Positions 8,840 to 17,677 are shown, counted from the first letter of the stretch. The stretch is 21,248 nt of DNA from Gracilaria domingensis (GCA_022539475.1 VCMS01000521.1:1-21248), one strand, 5' to 3'. Notes: generated from the sequence alone by a model not told the origin. Translations and numbers: made by a program.

Positions 8840-10040
8840 AAACAGGTAAGTCGTGGCGTAAATGTTTGATACGGCGAATATGCGCGACTCTGACCAGTGT
8901 TTTTGCGCGGCGGCGGCTGTGTGCGAGAATGAGCGCGACAGATTCATGAAGCTGCAGCGTGCGGAATCTTTGGATTGGAACCGGAGTAGTTCAGGATTTT
9001 TATGTTTGGGATGCGTACTGAATGGGTTCAATGTAAGTGAGACTTTTTGATGCTGATGGTGTTTGCGAAGTCTAACTGCGGAACGTTACGTGATTTTGCG
9101 AGACGCACGGAGAGGATTTGGAAGCAGGTTAGCGTGAATGTCTTGGGCGGGGGCCTATGGGTAAGTTTGAGAAGCTTTTTGTTCGACTTTTGATGTGAAT
9201 GCTAACTGGATAATGTTGTATGCGTATGCGTAGGGCTTTTGGGACAGTTTGATGCGTGTTGTCGAGGGTATTGGTGAGGTAGGGGACACATGGTAAGTAG
9301 ATGAGTGTTCATTTGAGAATGTTTCGAAGAGCGAAGAGTTAGCTAACGGGATATGTGACTGCGCGGCGGGGTCTGTTTGCGAGAATGAGCGCGATAGGTT
9401 CATGGAGTTATAGCGTGCGGGATCTTTGGATTGGAAGTGGAATGGGGATGGGGCGGAAGGCGGTGGTTTACTTCGTTTCCTATGTGTAACGTGTTTTTTG
9501 AGGTAAAGTGGATAAGGGAGAATGGTTACGATGTGGCTGGGTGGTTGGGTTTCTAGAGGAATCATGCTAATAACCCTGAACTCTGACGAACAAGAGTTTG
9601 GGGTCATGGAAAGAATGATTACCTCAACGGAGGCCTTCCAGGTAATCATTCTTTGCCATTACTCCAAATTCTTGTTCGTCAGAGTTCGGTGTGGATGGCA
9701 AGGCACGCGTCGGGGTAAGTACGAGATGTTTTTTGTTCGAGTTCTGATAAGAATGCTAACTGGTTACTGTTTTATGTGTATGTGCAGGATTTTCGGGACA
9801 GTTTGATTCGTGTTTTCGAGGCTATTGATGAGGTAGGGACACATAGTACGTAGATAAGTGTGCATTTGGGAAAGTTTCGAAGATGGAAAAGTATCTAACG
9901 GAGTATTTGACTAGCTTGTGTTTGTGCATGTGCAGGTGCGTTGGATGGCAATGGATCGGTGGCGGTGCTGGAAATTGTGCAGTTGAGATGTTTTCGAGGG
10001 AGTTGGGGAGATGAAGATGGCGAAGAATGTTGAGGTAAGT
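8840..10040 (+). other. tandemly duplicated multi-exon gene or gene fragment, family unknown
   Basis: Small exon-like blocks alternate with intron-like sequences. Two introns of exactly 73 nt (9161-9233 and 9715-9787) start GTAAGT, have CTAAC at 9202-9206 and 9756-9760, and end AG. Each is followed by an exon of exactly 45 nt (9234-9278 and 9788-9832) encoding GFWDSLMRVVEGIGE and DFRDSLIRVFEAIDE, then a GTAGGG donor. A second duplicated block encodes CENERDRFMKLQRAESLDW (about 8922-8978). Its partner near 9375-9440 has a TAG in place of the Gln codon (9411-9413). Several differences between the partners are silent on the + strand (GTT/GTG, GAT/GAC, AGG/AGA, TTA/CTG), which supports + strand coding. 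The full exon chain, start and stop could not be fixed; one possible terminal exon begins at 9936. I do not recognise the protein. The - strand ORFs over this region are probably shadows. Confidence 0.45.
9578..9687. repeat. long near-perfect hairpin (47-bp stem, 15-nt loop)
   Basis: The left arm 9578-9624 and right arm 9640-9687 are inverted copies with only a few mismatches and one bulged base, around the loop 9625-9639. It lies inside the duplicated exon cluster and has no partner in the first unit, so it looks inserted. It could be a MITE-like element or a small-RNA precursor. No clear target-site duplication is visible. Confidence 0.7.
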
Positions 10041-10318
10041 GTGTTTATTTCCATGTTGGGATGGACGAAGAGACTAGGCAACAGAAAACTAACCAAGGGG
10101 ATGTCTACATTGAGGGCAACGAGAGCATTTTCAGGGTATCTATTCGGTGAGTTTCGATGCGTAATTGTCTTCCAAATAATACAGGGCTTCTTTGGTGATG
10201 TCAGAATGGATTTTCGGGGGTGGGAAGTAGGGTGGAGATGTGTACGATGACCGGTTTGGACCTGTTTTCATGTGGTGCTATACCTTGCATGAACCTGCAA
10301 TACTGCATCAATAACATT

Positions 10319-10410
10319 CATTTCTGCTAGGATGGAACTTCCACCGTGCTTTCGGACCGATGGCTCTTTTGGACCGATGGACCGGTAGTACTAGTGAACT
10401 AGCAGAAATG
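10319..10410. mobile_element. small TIR-bounded sequence (92 bp), MITE-like
   Basis: A perfect 12-bp inverted repeat (CATTTCTGCTAG at 10319-10330 and its complement at 10399-10410) encloses a short sequence with two copies of GGACCGATGG (within 10350-10385). The size and perfect ends fit a tiny non-autonomous DNA element, but a 12-bp repeat is weak evidence alone and no target duplication was confirmed. Confidence 0.35.
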
Positions 10411-10700
10411 GAAGTTAGTTCTAAGATTCTAGCAACGTTCATATTTCTTAGAAATAGCTCGTAGTTTGAAAGTCAAGCCTAGTATTCCATTCAAACCATA
10501 CTGCAGAATCTGGAGTTTACTCTAGTTTTTCTTCCACTTCAAACTTCCACTAATCGCAATTTAACATATGAAATACTAGCATTTTTTTTCTGCGATTTTT
10601 GGACTGTATACTAGCATCCCGGAAACACAGACGTATCCTCTTCGTCTGGTGTTGTCTTCGCTCTTAAGATACGGAACTGGTACGTCGCTGGAAGATGCGA
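10411..10700. other. intergenic, no gene seen
   Basis: A/T-rich sequence with short A and T runs. I see no convincing ORF, RNA gene or repeat here. Confidence 0.4.
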
Positions 10701-11033
10701 TCATGGTACAACATTTCCTTGTCCCCCCCCATCATAGCGAACATTACTTTCGGGCCTTACCCGTTTCACAGCAATAATCTCTTTTGGCTGAATCATCATA
10801 ATGGCCTTCTTCTGGAACAGTTCGCTGACCACCATGTTCATATCCGTTATGAACTTGACCTTGTTGGTAGGGTAAGTTTCTATGTGAGTGGTAGAGGTAT
10901 GATTATGATAGCCCTTGGGTTGGGAGACAACTTTGCGAGTTGTATCCATGTTCGCAATCGTTTCCACGTAACCTGGTGCTGGGCATGGATAGCAAAACCA
11001 CACAGGACACCCAGGTGCTATATCAGACTCTTG
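10701..11033 (-). CDS. hypothetical ORF fragment downstream of the XRN piece
   Basis: A - strand frame of about 110 residues with no start codon of its own (its first possible start is a GTG). It begins just after the XRN-like frame ends, on the same strand but in a different frame. The sequence is balanced in composition, with a Cys/Pro-rich beginning (CPVWFCYPCPAPG), but matches nothing I know. It overlaps a + strand ORF of similar length, and neither strand can be chosen firmly. It may be an exon or a decayed piece of the gene above it. Confidence 0.25.
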   Translation of the reverse strand, partial: QESDIAPGCPVWFCYPCPAPGYVETIANMDTTRKVVSQPKGYHNHTSTTHIETYPTNKVKFITDMNMVVSELFQKKAIMMIQPKEIIAVKRVRPESNVRYDGGGQGNVVP

Positions 11034-11550
11034 CACGCTCTAGCCTGTAAAGAAAAATGGTGCCCTGGTGAGTGAGATATCCACCAGAAATAGGAAGCAT
11101 TCGTTTATATTATTGAAGCAGAACATCAAGTGTTCCATCAGCAATACGTAGAGTTGGAAAGTTAGGTAAGAAATCTTTTCCAATAAGCATAAGAATGAAC
11201 ACAAAGTCATCGGTTAGGCTTTCAATATCGAAAAATAGTAGTTTGCTGTTATTATCAGAACCCAAGTTCTCTACAACGATGAACAGTATTGCCTCACGCG
11301 CTACAAAATCTCGTTCCCCAGATCTCATGCTTCAGTCTCTTCTTATTTGTGAAGCCAAGTGTTTCGGCTGGCTACAACTCGCTACATCAATTTTCAAGCT
11401 CTCGTTCCCAATCATTTTTGATTCTTGTACCTTCGGTATATCATGCAAAGGTTCTGTCATGTGTCCAAAGTAAGTTATATTACATCTCAAAGGGCGACGC
11501 CTACTAAAGACTGAACAAACACTAACGTTAACCCTGGCAGAATCATACAA
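11023..11550 (-). pseudogene. fragment of an XRN-family 5'-3' exoribonuclease
   Basis: The - strand frame at 11110-11328 encodes LTDDFVFILMLIGKDFLPNF followed by PTLRIADG. This is the signature of the XRN1/XRN2 (Rat1) nuclease domain, whose usual form is DDFVF-CF-VGNDFLPHLPSLEI; the Asp in GKDFLP corresponds to a metal-binding Asp. The same frame continues past a TAA at 11110-11112 into YKRMLPISGGYLTHQG, which also matches the family (GGYLT), and ends at TGA 11023-11025. Upstream, still in frame, a TGA at 11332-11334 separates it from a stretch to 11550 that contains C-x6-GH, perhaps the worn zinc knuckle that XRN2-type enzymes carry just before this block. The rest of the ~600-residue nuclease core was not found in the window, so this is a truncated, stop-containing copy of a normally essential RNA-decay gene. 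Confidence 0.65.
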
Positions 11551-11559
11551 TGTGAAGAA

Positions 11560-12214
11560 CAGCTCTTAATGCGTCCAACACACTGCTGCCGATCCACCAC
11601 GGCTCAATACCGTGCGTAACTCCACCATCCATATGTCGCGTCTCACTCGCAACTTGTTCTCAGAAGTGCGTGCGTCGTTATCGCTTGCATTGCCGTTGTG
11701 TAGCAGCACTATCATTGAGTTGTTGAAAGTGAATACTCTGAAAGAGATCGGAAAGCTTTTGTGGCAGAAAACGTCTGCGGCGCTCCATACATCTGCGGCG
11801 CTTCATTGCGTTCGAGCTGTTGTGACTCGACGGTTTCCTCCGCGGTACGAAACAAGTTCGCATCGTTCTCGGTGTCTCGCAGCGGAAGGAAAAGAAGTGG
11901 TGCGTTAGTGACTGACGCGTGTCTATGGCAGGCTGGAGCAACATATCGCCAATGGTTCAATCAGTTGGCGCTTGTTGCCAACCTGTGGCAGGTTCATCTA
12001 CATCACTATGAGGGTTTTAAGCTGACGCTTTTGTCAAATGCAGCATGTTCCCCTTTTTGTACACTCTACGCTGCGCGTCGCTTGCCTTGTGCAGTCAGCC
12101 AGCACGTAGTGTCTGTGGGAGAGTTGTAGCGAAGCGCCGTTCTCGAATGTGATCAATACCATTTTTCAGTACGCTGTTTTATATTTATGAGGACTTGCTT
12201 GTGGAAGTGAGAAG
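11560..12214. other. intergenic, no gene confirmed
   Basis: ORFs on both strands overlap here and none shows a recognisable domain. A short tandem duplication is visible: TCTGCGGCGCT at 11774-11784 and again at 11792-11802, an 18-bp spacing. I assign no function. Confidence 0.35.
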
Positions 12215-13155
12215 TTACAAGCACACAGGATTCGTTCCTAACGCTTCAATGTTATCCCAATGTTGGAAGTTTTCTACTTCTTCCCGGGATAGATCTTCGT
12301 CTTCGTCCGATGGATGCTCTTTCTCAATACTCTGAAGAGGACTTGATTCCTGTCGAAACTCATGCGTGTTGAAATGCACAATACAACTATCTTCTTGCAC
12401 TCGTTGCATAATCGCCCAAGGTTTATACGTTCGTGGAGTAACACGCAAGGTTTCCATCAAAAGAGCATTCATGTTCTGAAATCTGTCGAGTTTTTCCACG
12501 ATGGTAGCCTTTTGTGCATCATATATAAGCTTCGCGTCGTTTTCGGGTGTCCACGCCTCGAGAGAAAGGCCATATTGTCGATCTCCGTTTCGGGAGTAAG
12601 ATACCACTAACGCGTCTTTTCCTGCAATAGCGACAGACGCATACTGAGAATCCCACCCCACGTGACTAAGCATTTCTCCGTTACAAATGCTTTCTTTCCC
12701 AAGGAAAAAAAGACTCTGTAGGCCACAAATGGATTCATATCGATAAAGTAGGAAGAAGAGAACCCTGAAATTGAAGGAAGAAGGAGTTGGGCAAAGGATA
12801 GTTGAAACTGTTGCGAAAACTGTTCTTCGAACTGGAATGATATGTCTTTCATAACCTTATACAGTAATGTGTTAGGAGAGAAATGACTGCGTCTTGTGAT
12901 CCACTGACTACGCGATTCGTCACCCAAGCTTGTCTCCAACGTTGTCCTTAACACATTTTCCTCCCAATCCTTCTTTCTCAAGCCGTGTCCCCGTTCGCTT
13001 TGGAGATCAGGGTCACTAGCGCTCGAGTTGCGAACACGAAATCCATCGAGAAATGTTGGGAAATCTGTGCAGAGAATACCTTCGCAGCCTTTCGTAGTGA
13101 GGTCATTGAACCACTGATTTCTTCTCTTCTTCGCGAAGAGAGAAATTTCGGTCAT
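12215..13155 (-). CDS. hypothetical protein next to the Ulp1-like gene (one frame change at a T7 run)
   Basis: About 310 residues are read from ATG 13155 in one frame to about 12711, then in the -1 frame to the stop at 12215-12217. The switch coincides with a run of seven T in the coding direction (A at 12705-12711 on the + strand). With it the protein reads FVAYRVFF then LGKESICNGEMLSHVGWDSQ without a break. The first part is basic and Ser-rich (RSHFSPNTLLYKVMKD). The second has a conserved-looking core (HVGWDSQYASVAIAGKDALV, later SLEAWTPENDAKLIYDAQKA) and an acidic tail (HPSDEDEDLSREE). I recognise no domain. The gene lies on the same strand as the Ulp1-like gene and 165 bp past its stop, so the two may belong to one element. 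The frame is also open above 13155 without an ATG, so a longer 5' end or an upstream exon is possible. Confidence 0.45.
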
Positions 13156-13319
13156 TTTCCGAGTTGTAGATCGGGACAAAGAGAGATATTGACAGCCTAA
13201 GGATATGTCGGACCGTATTCGCGTTCGTCCGGAACTTGTTCTAAGGCTTGAAAAGATACGCGGTTGAATTTGACACAGAGATTTTCAGCTTTACTAACAG
13301 ATATCTTTTCGCTATCAGA

Positions 13320-14498
13320 TCACGAGTTCTGAAATCTGCGTGGTGGGCGCTTCAAACGCTTTGAAGGCGAGCGGAAGTGTATAAGATTTCTCTTGTTCCT
13401 AATCTTTTTTGGCTCCATTTCAGAAACAGAGCTGGCTTCGAGAGACGAATTTGTAACTTGTGCTTCTTTCGTTTCCTCATTTCGTTTCCTTTCACTACCT
13501 GTCCTGCCCGGAGTATCTTCTGGTTCTCGCAACAAGGCGTCTTTTTCCTTTTTCACCTTTGCTTTTCTGGGAGCGTAAAAGTGCTCTATTGGAGCAACCG
13601 GACGTCCTCTAATGAGGAGCTCTGCCTTACTTCGTAACAGAGGGATATTCCGTTGTTCGAATAAGGGCACGGCTCCACGCTCTAAGTATTCCATTACGAA
13701 AGCAACGAATATACCGCATGACCCACCATCCGTCTGTTTCGGATATGCCGCCTTCTCGAGAGTAACCCAATCCTTTTGCTTTCCGCTTCTTTTTTGTGCG
13801 ACAAAGTTCAAGAACTGTTTCAATAAATCGGCAGCCTCCGAAGCAGTCTCCGTGTTTCTGGAAAACGAATCGTACATTGTGACCATATCGTCTTGACTAA
13901 CGGCAAGCAAGAACGAATGGAGCTCTGATAGATAAGGACAAAGAATCTTCTCTGCTTCCTCAAACGTCCAAGACGTCTTCTGGAACCAACGATGTAATTC
14001 ATCAAAGACTTCATTTCGTTTATGGTTGTCACGTGCATGTCTCAACCGGGAAACAAAGAAGCTATCCAGCACAACCATCTTTTCACCAACCGAATGCTTA
14101 CGTACGCGCTCAACGTTTCGATTCCGCAAGCGAAACGCGAACAAGTCCATGAAATTGTTGTCTACCAAACCGTCTGCTTGCCGCAGTTGCCTAATTCTCC
14201 CTGCTGAAAGAGTTATCTTCTCCACAGTATAGTTTTCGGGCTCTTCTTTGAGCAAATCTTCCTCTTCCGCTGCAAGGTTTTCGAGAGGCGAGATCTCATG
14301 GCTCTTTTCGGAACTACTGTTCTTCAGAAGCGGTGTTGTTTCCATTTGTTTTGGGGCATGACACTTTCGGGGTTGGGATTTCTTCGGCCTCCATGGGCTG
14401 GATACGGATGGATTTCCAGTTTCTTCAAGAGCCCTTCTTCTGTCAAAGTGGTCCTCGATGTTGCTTTCGATATGATCAAATATAGTACGCTCCATCAT
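13320..14498 (-). CDS. Ulp1/SENP-like cysteine protease (C48 family)
   Basis: A 392-residue protein with the catalytic layout of Ulp1-type proteases, which cleave SUMO or related modifiers, or act as element-encoded proteases in several DNA transposon groups. Residues ~100-190 resemble the region before the active site (LVDNNFMDLFAFRL, KMVVLDSFFVSRL, EKILCPYL). The triad is His194 (LHSFLLAV), Asp210 (MYDSF) and Cys261 (QTDGGSCGIFVAF), with Gln255 as the oxyanion-hole residue. The Trp that usually follows the His (HW) is Ser here, a departure that may affect activity or simply mark a divergent subfamily. Residues 1-95 and 310-392 are charged, disordered extensions; the C-terminal one is strongly basic and may bind DNA or direct the protein to the nucleus. 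The start is a double ATG at 14498. The frame is intact and ends at TGA 13320-13322. Full-length enzymes of this type associated with transposons vary widely, so the length is not diagnostic. Confidence 0.75.
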   Translation of the reverse strand: MMERTIFDHIESNIEDHFDRRRALEETGNPSVSSPWRPKKSQPRKCHAPKQMETTPLLKNSSSEKSHEISPLENLAAEEEDLLKEEPENYTVEKITLSAGRIRQLRQADGLVDNNFMDLFAFRLRNRNVERVRKHSVGEKMVVLDSFFVSRLRHARDNHKRNEVFDELHRWFQKTSWTFEEAEKILCPYLSELHSFLLAVSQDDMVTMYDSFSRNTETASEAADLLKQFLNFVAQKRSGKQKDWVTLEKAAYPKQTDGGSCGIFVAFVMEYLERGAVPLFEQRNIPLLRSKAELLIRGRPVAPIEHFYAPRKAKVKKEKDALLREPEDTPGRTGSERKRNEETKEAQVTNSSLEASSVSEMEPKKIRNKRNLIHFRSPSKRLKRPPRRFQNS

Positions 14499-15460
14499 GC
14501 ATTACTATGATATTCACTCACGCCGCGAGAAGCAAGAAGAAGCGACACGTTCGCGTTTGCACGGTGCGCTCTACGAGGAAGGCGCCCAAATCGGTTCGCA
14601 TCCAACAACAACGAAAGGGACCAGACGCGGAGCAGTGAACAGCGAAGCCGCGCGATATGGGGTGAGCGCGATCAATTTGGAGAGTGCATGCCCAGTGTAA
14701 GGAACTTTGGTGTGTGCTTGTTTTTGCACCTTGGGAGTGGAATCGCCCAGCTGCTGATGCATACTTCTGATGCATACGGGACTCGCCCGGTCCGCCGGTG
14801 AGCGCGCGCAACCATCACCGTCCCCGCTTCAGTCCGCTTCAGCGGGTATTCTTTCAAGACTCGCATCTGCCCCCGCGCCACAACACCACACTCACCGCAC
14901 CTCTCTCGCACCCCACTGAAGGGCGCCCACCATCGCGTCTGCCGCAAGCGCAGCCACTCAAAACCCGAGAGTTCGCCGACGCAGACCTCGCCGACGCCAG
15001 GCCGATACTTTCATTGCGCGCTGACTTCATTCCTAGTTCACGGTATCGACGTCACTAAAATTGGTATTAGCTGCCCGCGCTTGCAAGCTGCTTGTGCTTC
15101 TTGCTGGTTCTGGCTGCTTCCCTTTTTCCCTCTTGCGTGTGTTGTCAGTCATGCCGTTGTTTCCTCGAAAGGAGTAACGCAGGCCCATGGTGGATCCGCC
15201 GCCTTCCATACATATCCTCTTCGCTATCGAAATCCTGCTGCGCCTCATGCCAATGCGCCTGCTGCACGTCGTGTTAATACCGGACGTCACGCAGAAAAGG
15301 ATAATGCCAAGCGTTCTTACGAAGGCCATCTTCGATGGCTAAAACGCGCCGTTCAAAGGGAGCGTAAACAAAGTCGTGAACGTCATCAACACGCCGTCTT
15401 CAAAAAGTCGCTCACCACCCACCGTAGACGCTCGGCCAAGTTTGGTGCACCCTTTGCGGC
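14499..15460. other. intergenic with short direct repeats, no gene confirmed
   Basis: About 1 kb upstream of the Ulp1-like gene, presumably including its promoter. Overlapping ORFs occur in several frames, but none has a domain I can name; the longest, 15081-15512 (+), is Arg- and Ala-rich and overlaps the ARM-repeat piece in another frame. Short repeats are present: an 11-bp direct repeat CTGATGCATAC at 14754-14764 and 14767-14777, a CGCTTCAGTC/CGCTTCAGCG pair near 14825-14844, and CGCCGACGC twice near 14975-15000. Confidence 0.35.
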
Positions 15461-15465
15461 ACATA

Positions 15466-15886
15466 ATGGTCGCAATCTTGCAAAGAATTGCCGCCGATGC
15501 TATTCGCGATGATGCCACATTCGGGAGGGAGTTGTTGTCGCTTTGGTCACCTTGCTTCGGAAAGAACACACTACGTTTGATATGCGTCGTAATGCTGCCT
15601 ATGCTATTGCTGAGCTTGCGGTACTGGAAGCCTGAGAAGATGAACTTGTGGCCGTAGGCTCTGTGCCTTTGCTCATCTGGTTTCTCAATCAGGCCAACAA
15701 TCGCGACCGTTCTACACTTGCAAGCGCTTGTAAGGGATTGCCTAATTTGCTGGGCGGCAAACAAACTACAGCTGAGCAAGCAGCCAAGTATGGCTATGTG
15801 GAGCATTTACTCGCCATTATCAAAGGTCTAATCTGTCCTTGCGAGGCTCGTCTGTCTCTTGCAGATGCTAGTTTTTGGCGAGGGTA
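15466..15886 (+). pseudogene. broken ARM-repeat protein fragment
   Basis: The frame at about 15466-15521 (MVAILQRIAADAIRDDATF) shifts near 15521 and continues as VVVALVTLLRKEH, DMRRNAAYAIAELAVLEA, a TGA at 15633-15635, then EDELVAVGSVPLLIWFLNQA and further helices to AAKYGYVEHLLAIIKGL. The pattern of an acidic-loop helix pair, RRNAAYAIAELA and GSVPLLIWFL is the armadillo repeat, as in importin-alpha and related ARM proteins. Two to three repeats are visible, far fewer than the usual eight or more. The stop and the frame change mean this copy cannot make the full protein as it stands. Changing TGA to CGA would give LEAREDELV, a normal ARM loop. The exact family cannot be decided from this piece. 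Confidence 0.55.
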
Positions 15887-15889
15887 GTC

Positions 15890-16250
15890 CAGAAATTGGC
15901 AAGGGTCGTCCAGTAAATTTTTTGAAAAAATATCGAGATCAATTATTTCAAAATTTGCAGATAATTGCTTGGGTGGTCCAGAATCGCTGTGCAGTAAATA
16001 CTGGTGGGTTTTCCACTCATGCTAGTTCTTTAGTCGAGGGCTACCTGAACGGTATTTCGCGAAGTCTAGGTTCAGTTTCCATTAAGGTGCACATTACACG
16101 ATACCTTCTGCGGAATGATACCCTGCAACGCATGGAATACTAGTGCTAGTACAGATGATGCCCATTATGAAATCATACCGTTTTATTCGTATCTATTCTT
16201 CCATCGACGGCTTTCGCTAACCACTACTCCGCTCTATTACATGTACCATT
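15890..16250. other. intergenic, possibly tail of the ARM-like fragment
   Basis: A + strand ORF (15859-16143, 94 residues) overlaps the end of the ARM-like frame but has no recognisable domain. I see no other gene in this stretch. Confidence 0.3.
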
Positions 16251-16260
16251 TCCCCATGAT

Positions 16261-16432
16261 GGAGCGGGTGTAGGCGCAATCTGCGGCAGATGCCGCAGAC
16301 TGCACCTCCACCATAGTGCTGTATCGGTAGAACAAATACGCACTCCGAGAGGATGAGGCGCGAAGCGTCTCATCCTCTCCGTTCCTCATGTAGGGAACCA
16401 TGCCCAGATGCATGGTTCCCTACTTGAGGAAC
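16261..16432. repeat. cluster of three consecutive hairpins
   Basis: Three inverted repeats lie in a row. First, CTGCGGCA at 16281-16288 and its complement at 16291-16298, within a longer imperfect palindrome from about 16259 to 16314. Second, 14-bp arms at 16347-16360 and 16366-16379 with one mismatch and a 5-nt loop. Third, 23-bp arms at 16381-16403 and 16410-16432 with one mismatch and a 6-nt loop. No ORF covers them. They could be nested or abutting small elements, or a structured non-coding transcript or transcription terminator region. Confidence 0.65.
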
Positions 16433-16470
16433 CTGCACCTGCAACTCGTGAGCTACCTCCGCATCAAAAG

Positions 16471-16616
16471 TCATTTACCTGTATACGCAAGCAGAAATTA
16501 TCCATAAGTTAGTCAATGATCCGTTGGATACATTTGAAATGCGATGGAACGTACCATGGATAAAACAAAACAGAAACGTTGCGCTAGAAAAGTCGAAGGA
16601 CCTAGTAACTCGCAAA
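16471..16616 (+). repeat. 146-bp direct repeat, copy 1
   Basis: It matches 16844-16989 without gaps, at 9 differences in 146 positions (about 94%). One frame crosses both copies and encodes PLDTFEMRWNVP then QNRNVALEKS, which I do not recognise. The same frame is open beyond both copies, so the repeat may come from a duplicated exon or protein segment. Confidence 0.8.
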
Positions 16617-16843
16617 CGGAAGAAGAAGCAGGTAAGGGATCGGTTAGATTACCAGCTCACCATCATCGTAAAGCGCGAAAGGTGTCGAAGCGAGAACTCA
16701 CAAGCAAGGACACCAAGAATGCCCATGCAGCAAACATACCGCAAGATGCGATAAACGAGAGAGCAGCCTATGTCCCAACCAAGTACCAGAATCGCCTATC
16801 CCGAACAGCCAGAGATCGATCTTGAGAGACGAAATGAAATTGG

Positions 16844-16989
16844 TCGTTTACCTGTATACGCAAGCAGAAAGTATCCGTAAGTTAGTCAATGCTCCGTTGG
16901 ATACATTTGAAATGCGATGGAACGTACCATTGATAGAGCAAAACAGAAACGTTGCGCTAGAAAAGTCGAGGGACCTAGTAGCTCGCAAA
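16844..16989 (+). repeat. 146-bp direct repeat, copy 2
   Basis: Second copy, offset by 373 bp from copy 1. Six of the nine differences are A in copy 1 and G in copy 2, all in that direction. The sequence after each copy differs, apart from a weak echo (GGATCGGTTAG near 16638 and GGATTGGTTAG near 17051). Confidence 0.8.
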
Positions 16990-17102
16990 AGTAACCCAAA
17001 GCCTTTTTCCTGCCATTTACATGTCGCAGAGCGCGAAGAGATGTGGTGAGGATTGGTTAGTTTAGAACAAAGATACGTAGAAGGATATGGAAGCACGTAC
17101 GA

Positions 17103-17128
17103 AAAGACTGCACGGAAAGACTGCACGG
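17103..17128. repeat. 13-bp tandem duplication
   Basis: AAAGACTGCACGG occurs twice in a row, at 17103-17115 and 17116-17128. Confidence 0.8.
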
Positions 17129-17181
17129 AATACATCCGTGAGATACGGATGCTGTTCGCTTTATGGAGGCGTCCGACGAGG

Positions 17182-17268
17182 GCGGAGAAAGAGAATGAGG
17201 TACGCTTCATGTCCGCTTAATGGAATCCATTAAGCAGAGATGAAGCGTACTTCATTCTCTTTCTCCGC
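17182..17268. repeat. long hairpin with 42-bp arms and a 3-nt loop
   Basis: The left arm 17182-17223 and right arm 17227-17268 are inverted copies with only a few mismatches around the loop AAT. A 10-bp direct repeat, CGAGGGCGGA, lies at 17177-17186 and 17289-17298, just outside or overlapping the arm edges. Such a structure suggests a MITE-like element or an inverted duplication. Confidence 0.75.
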
Positions 17269-17452
17269 ACGCTACTTCGTTGCGAGTGCGAGGGCGGAAA
17301 AAAGTACGACGGAGCGGAGTAGAACGCGAGGATGGCACGGATCACGACGGTAACAAAAGGTCGGACGTCGGACGGGCGGGGGCGGCGGCGGAGGGAAGAG
17401 ATTTATTTCTCTGTGCGAAATTGGACAAGTGTACAGCCTACAACGTTGCGAA

Positions 17453-17677
17453 ACCACAGGTTTATAACCGGTGGTAGATAATACGAGAAGTACACCCTTG
17501 TGTTGAGGTCGACGTGTACCTACGTTCCTTTTTGAACGAAAGCACGTGATTTAAACTCAAAATATATTCTCGGTTCTCAGCATGACGTCGATCTTGACTG
17601 TCGCTCGACCTCCTTCTCCCTTCTTACAACCTTCCCTTGCAGTCTTTGTCGTCGTTTCTCGTTCATTTCTTCTTCCC
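17453..17677 (+). promoter_or_regulatory. upstream region of transposase copy B
   Basis: It contains an imperfect 10-bp inverted repeat around TTTATAA (17453-17475), a CACGTG box at 17543-17548, and an A/T-rich TATATT stretch near 17563-17570. The ATG follows at 17678. The CACGTG box matches the one upstream of copy A. Confidence 0.35.

Noticed and set aside
9155..9649. 164-residue ORF on the - strand over the exon cluster
   Set aside because: Differences between the duplicated units are mostly silent when read on the + strand, and the ORF runs through intron-like sequence and the hairpin.
10695..11075. 126-residue ORF on the + strand
   Set aside because: It overlaps the end of the XRN-like - strand frame, whose identity is clear; no domain seen on the + strand.
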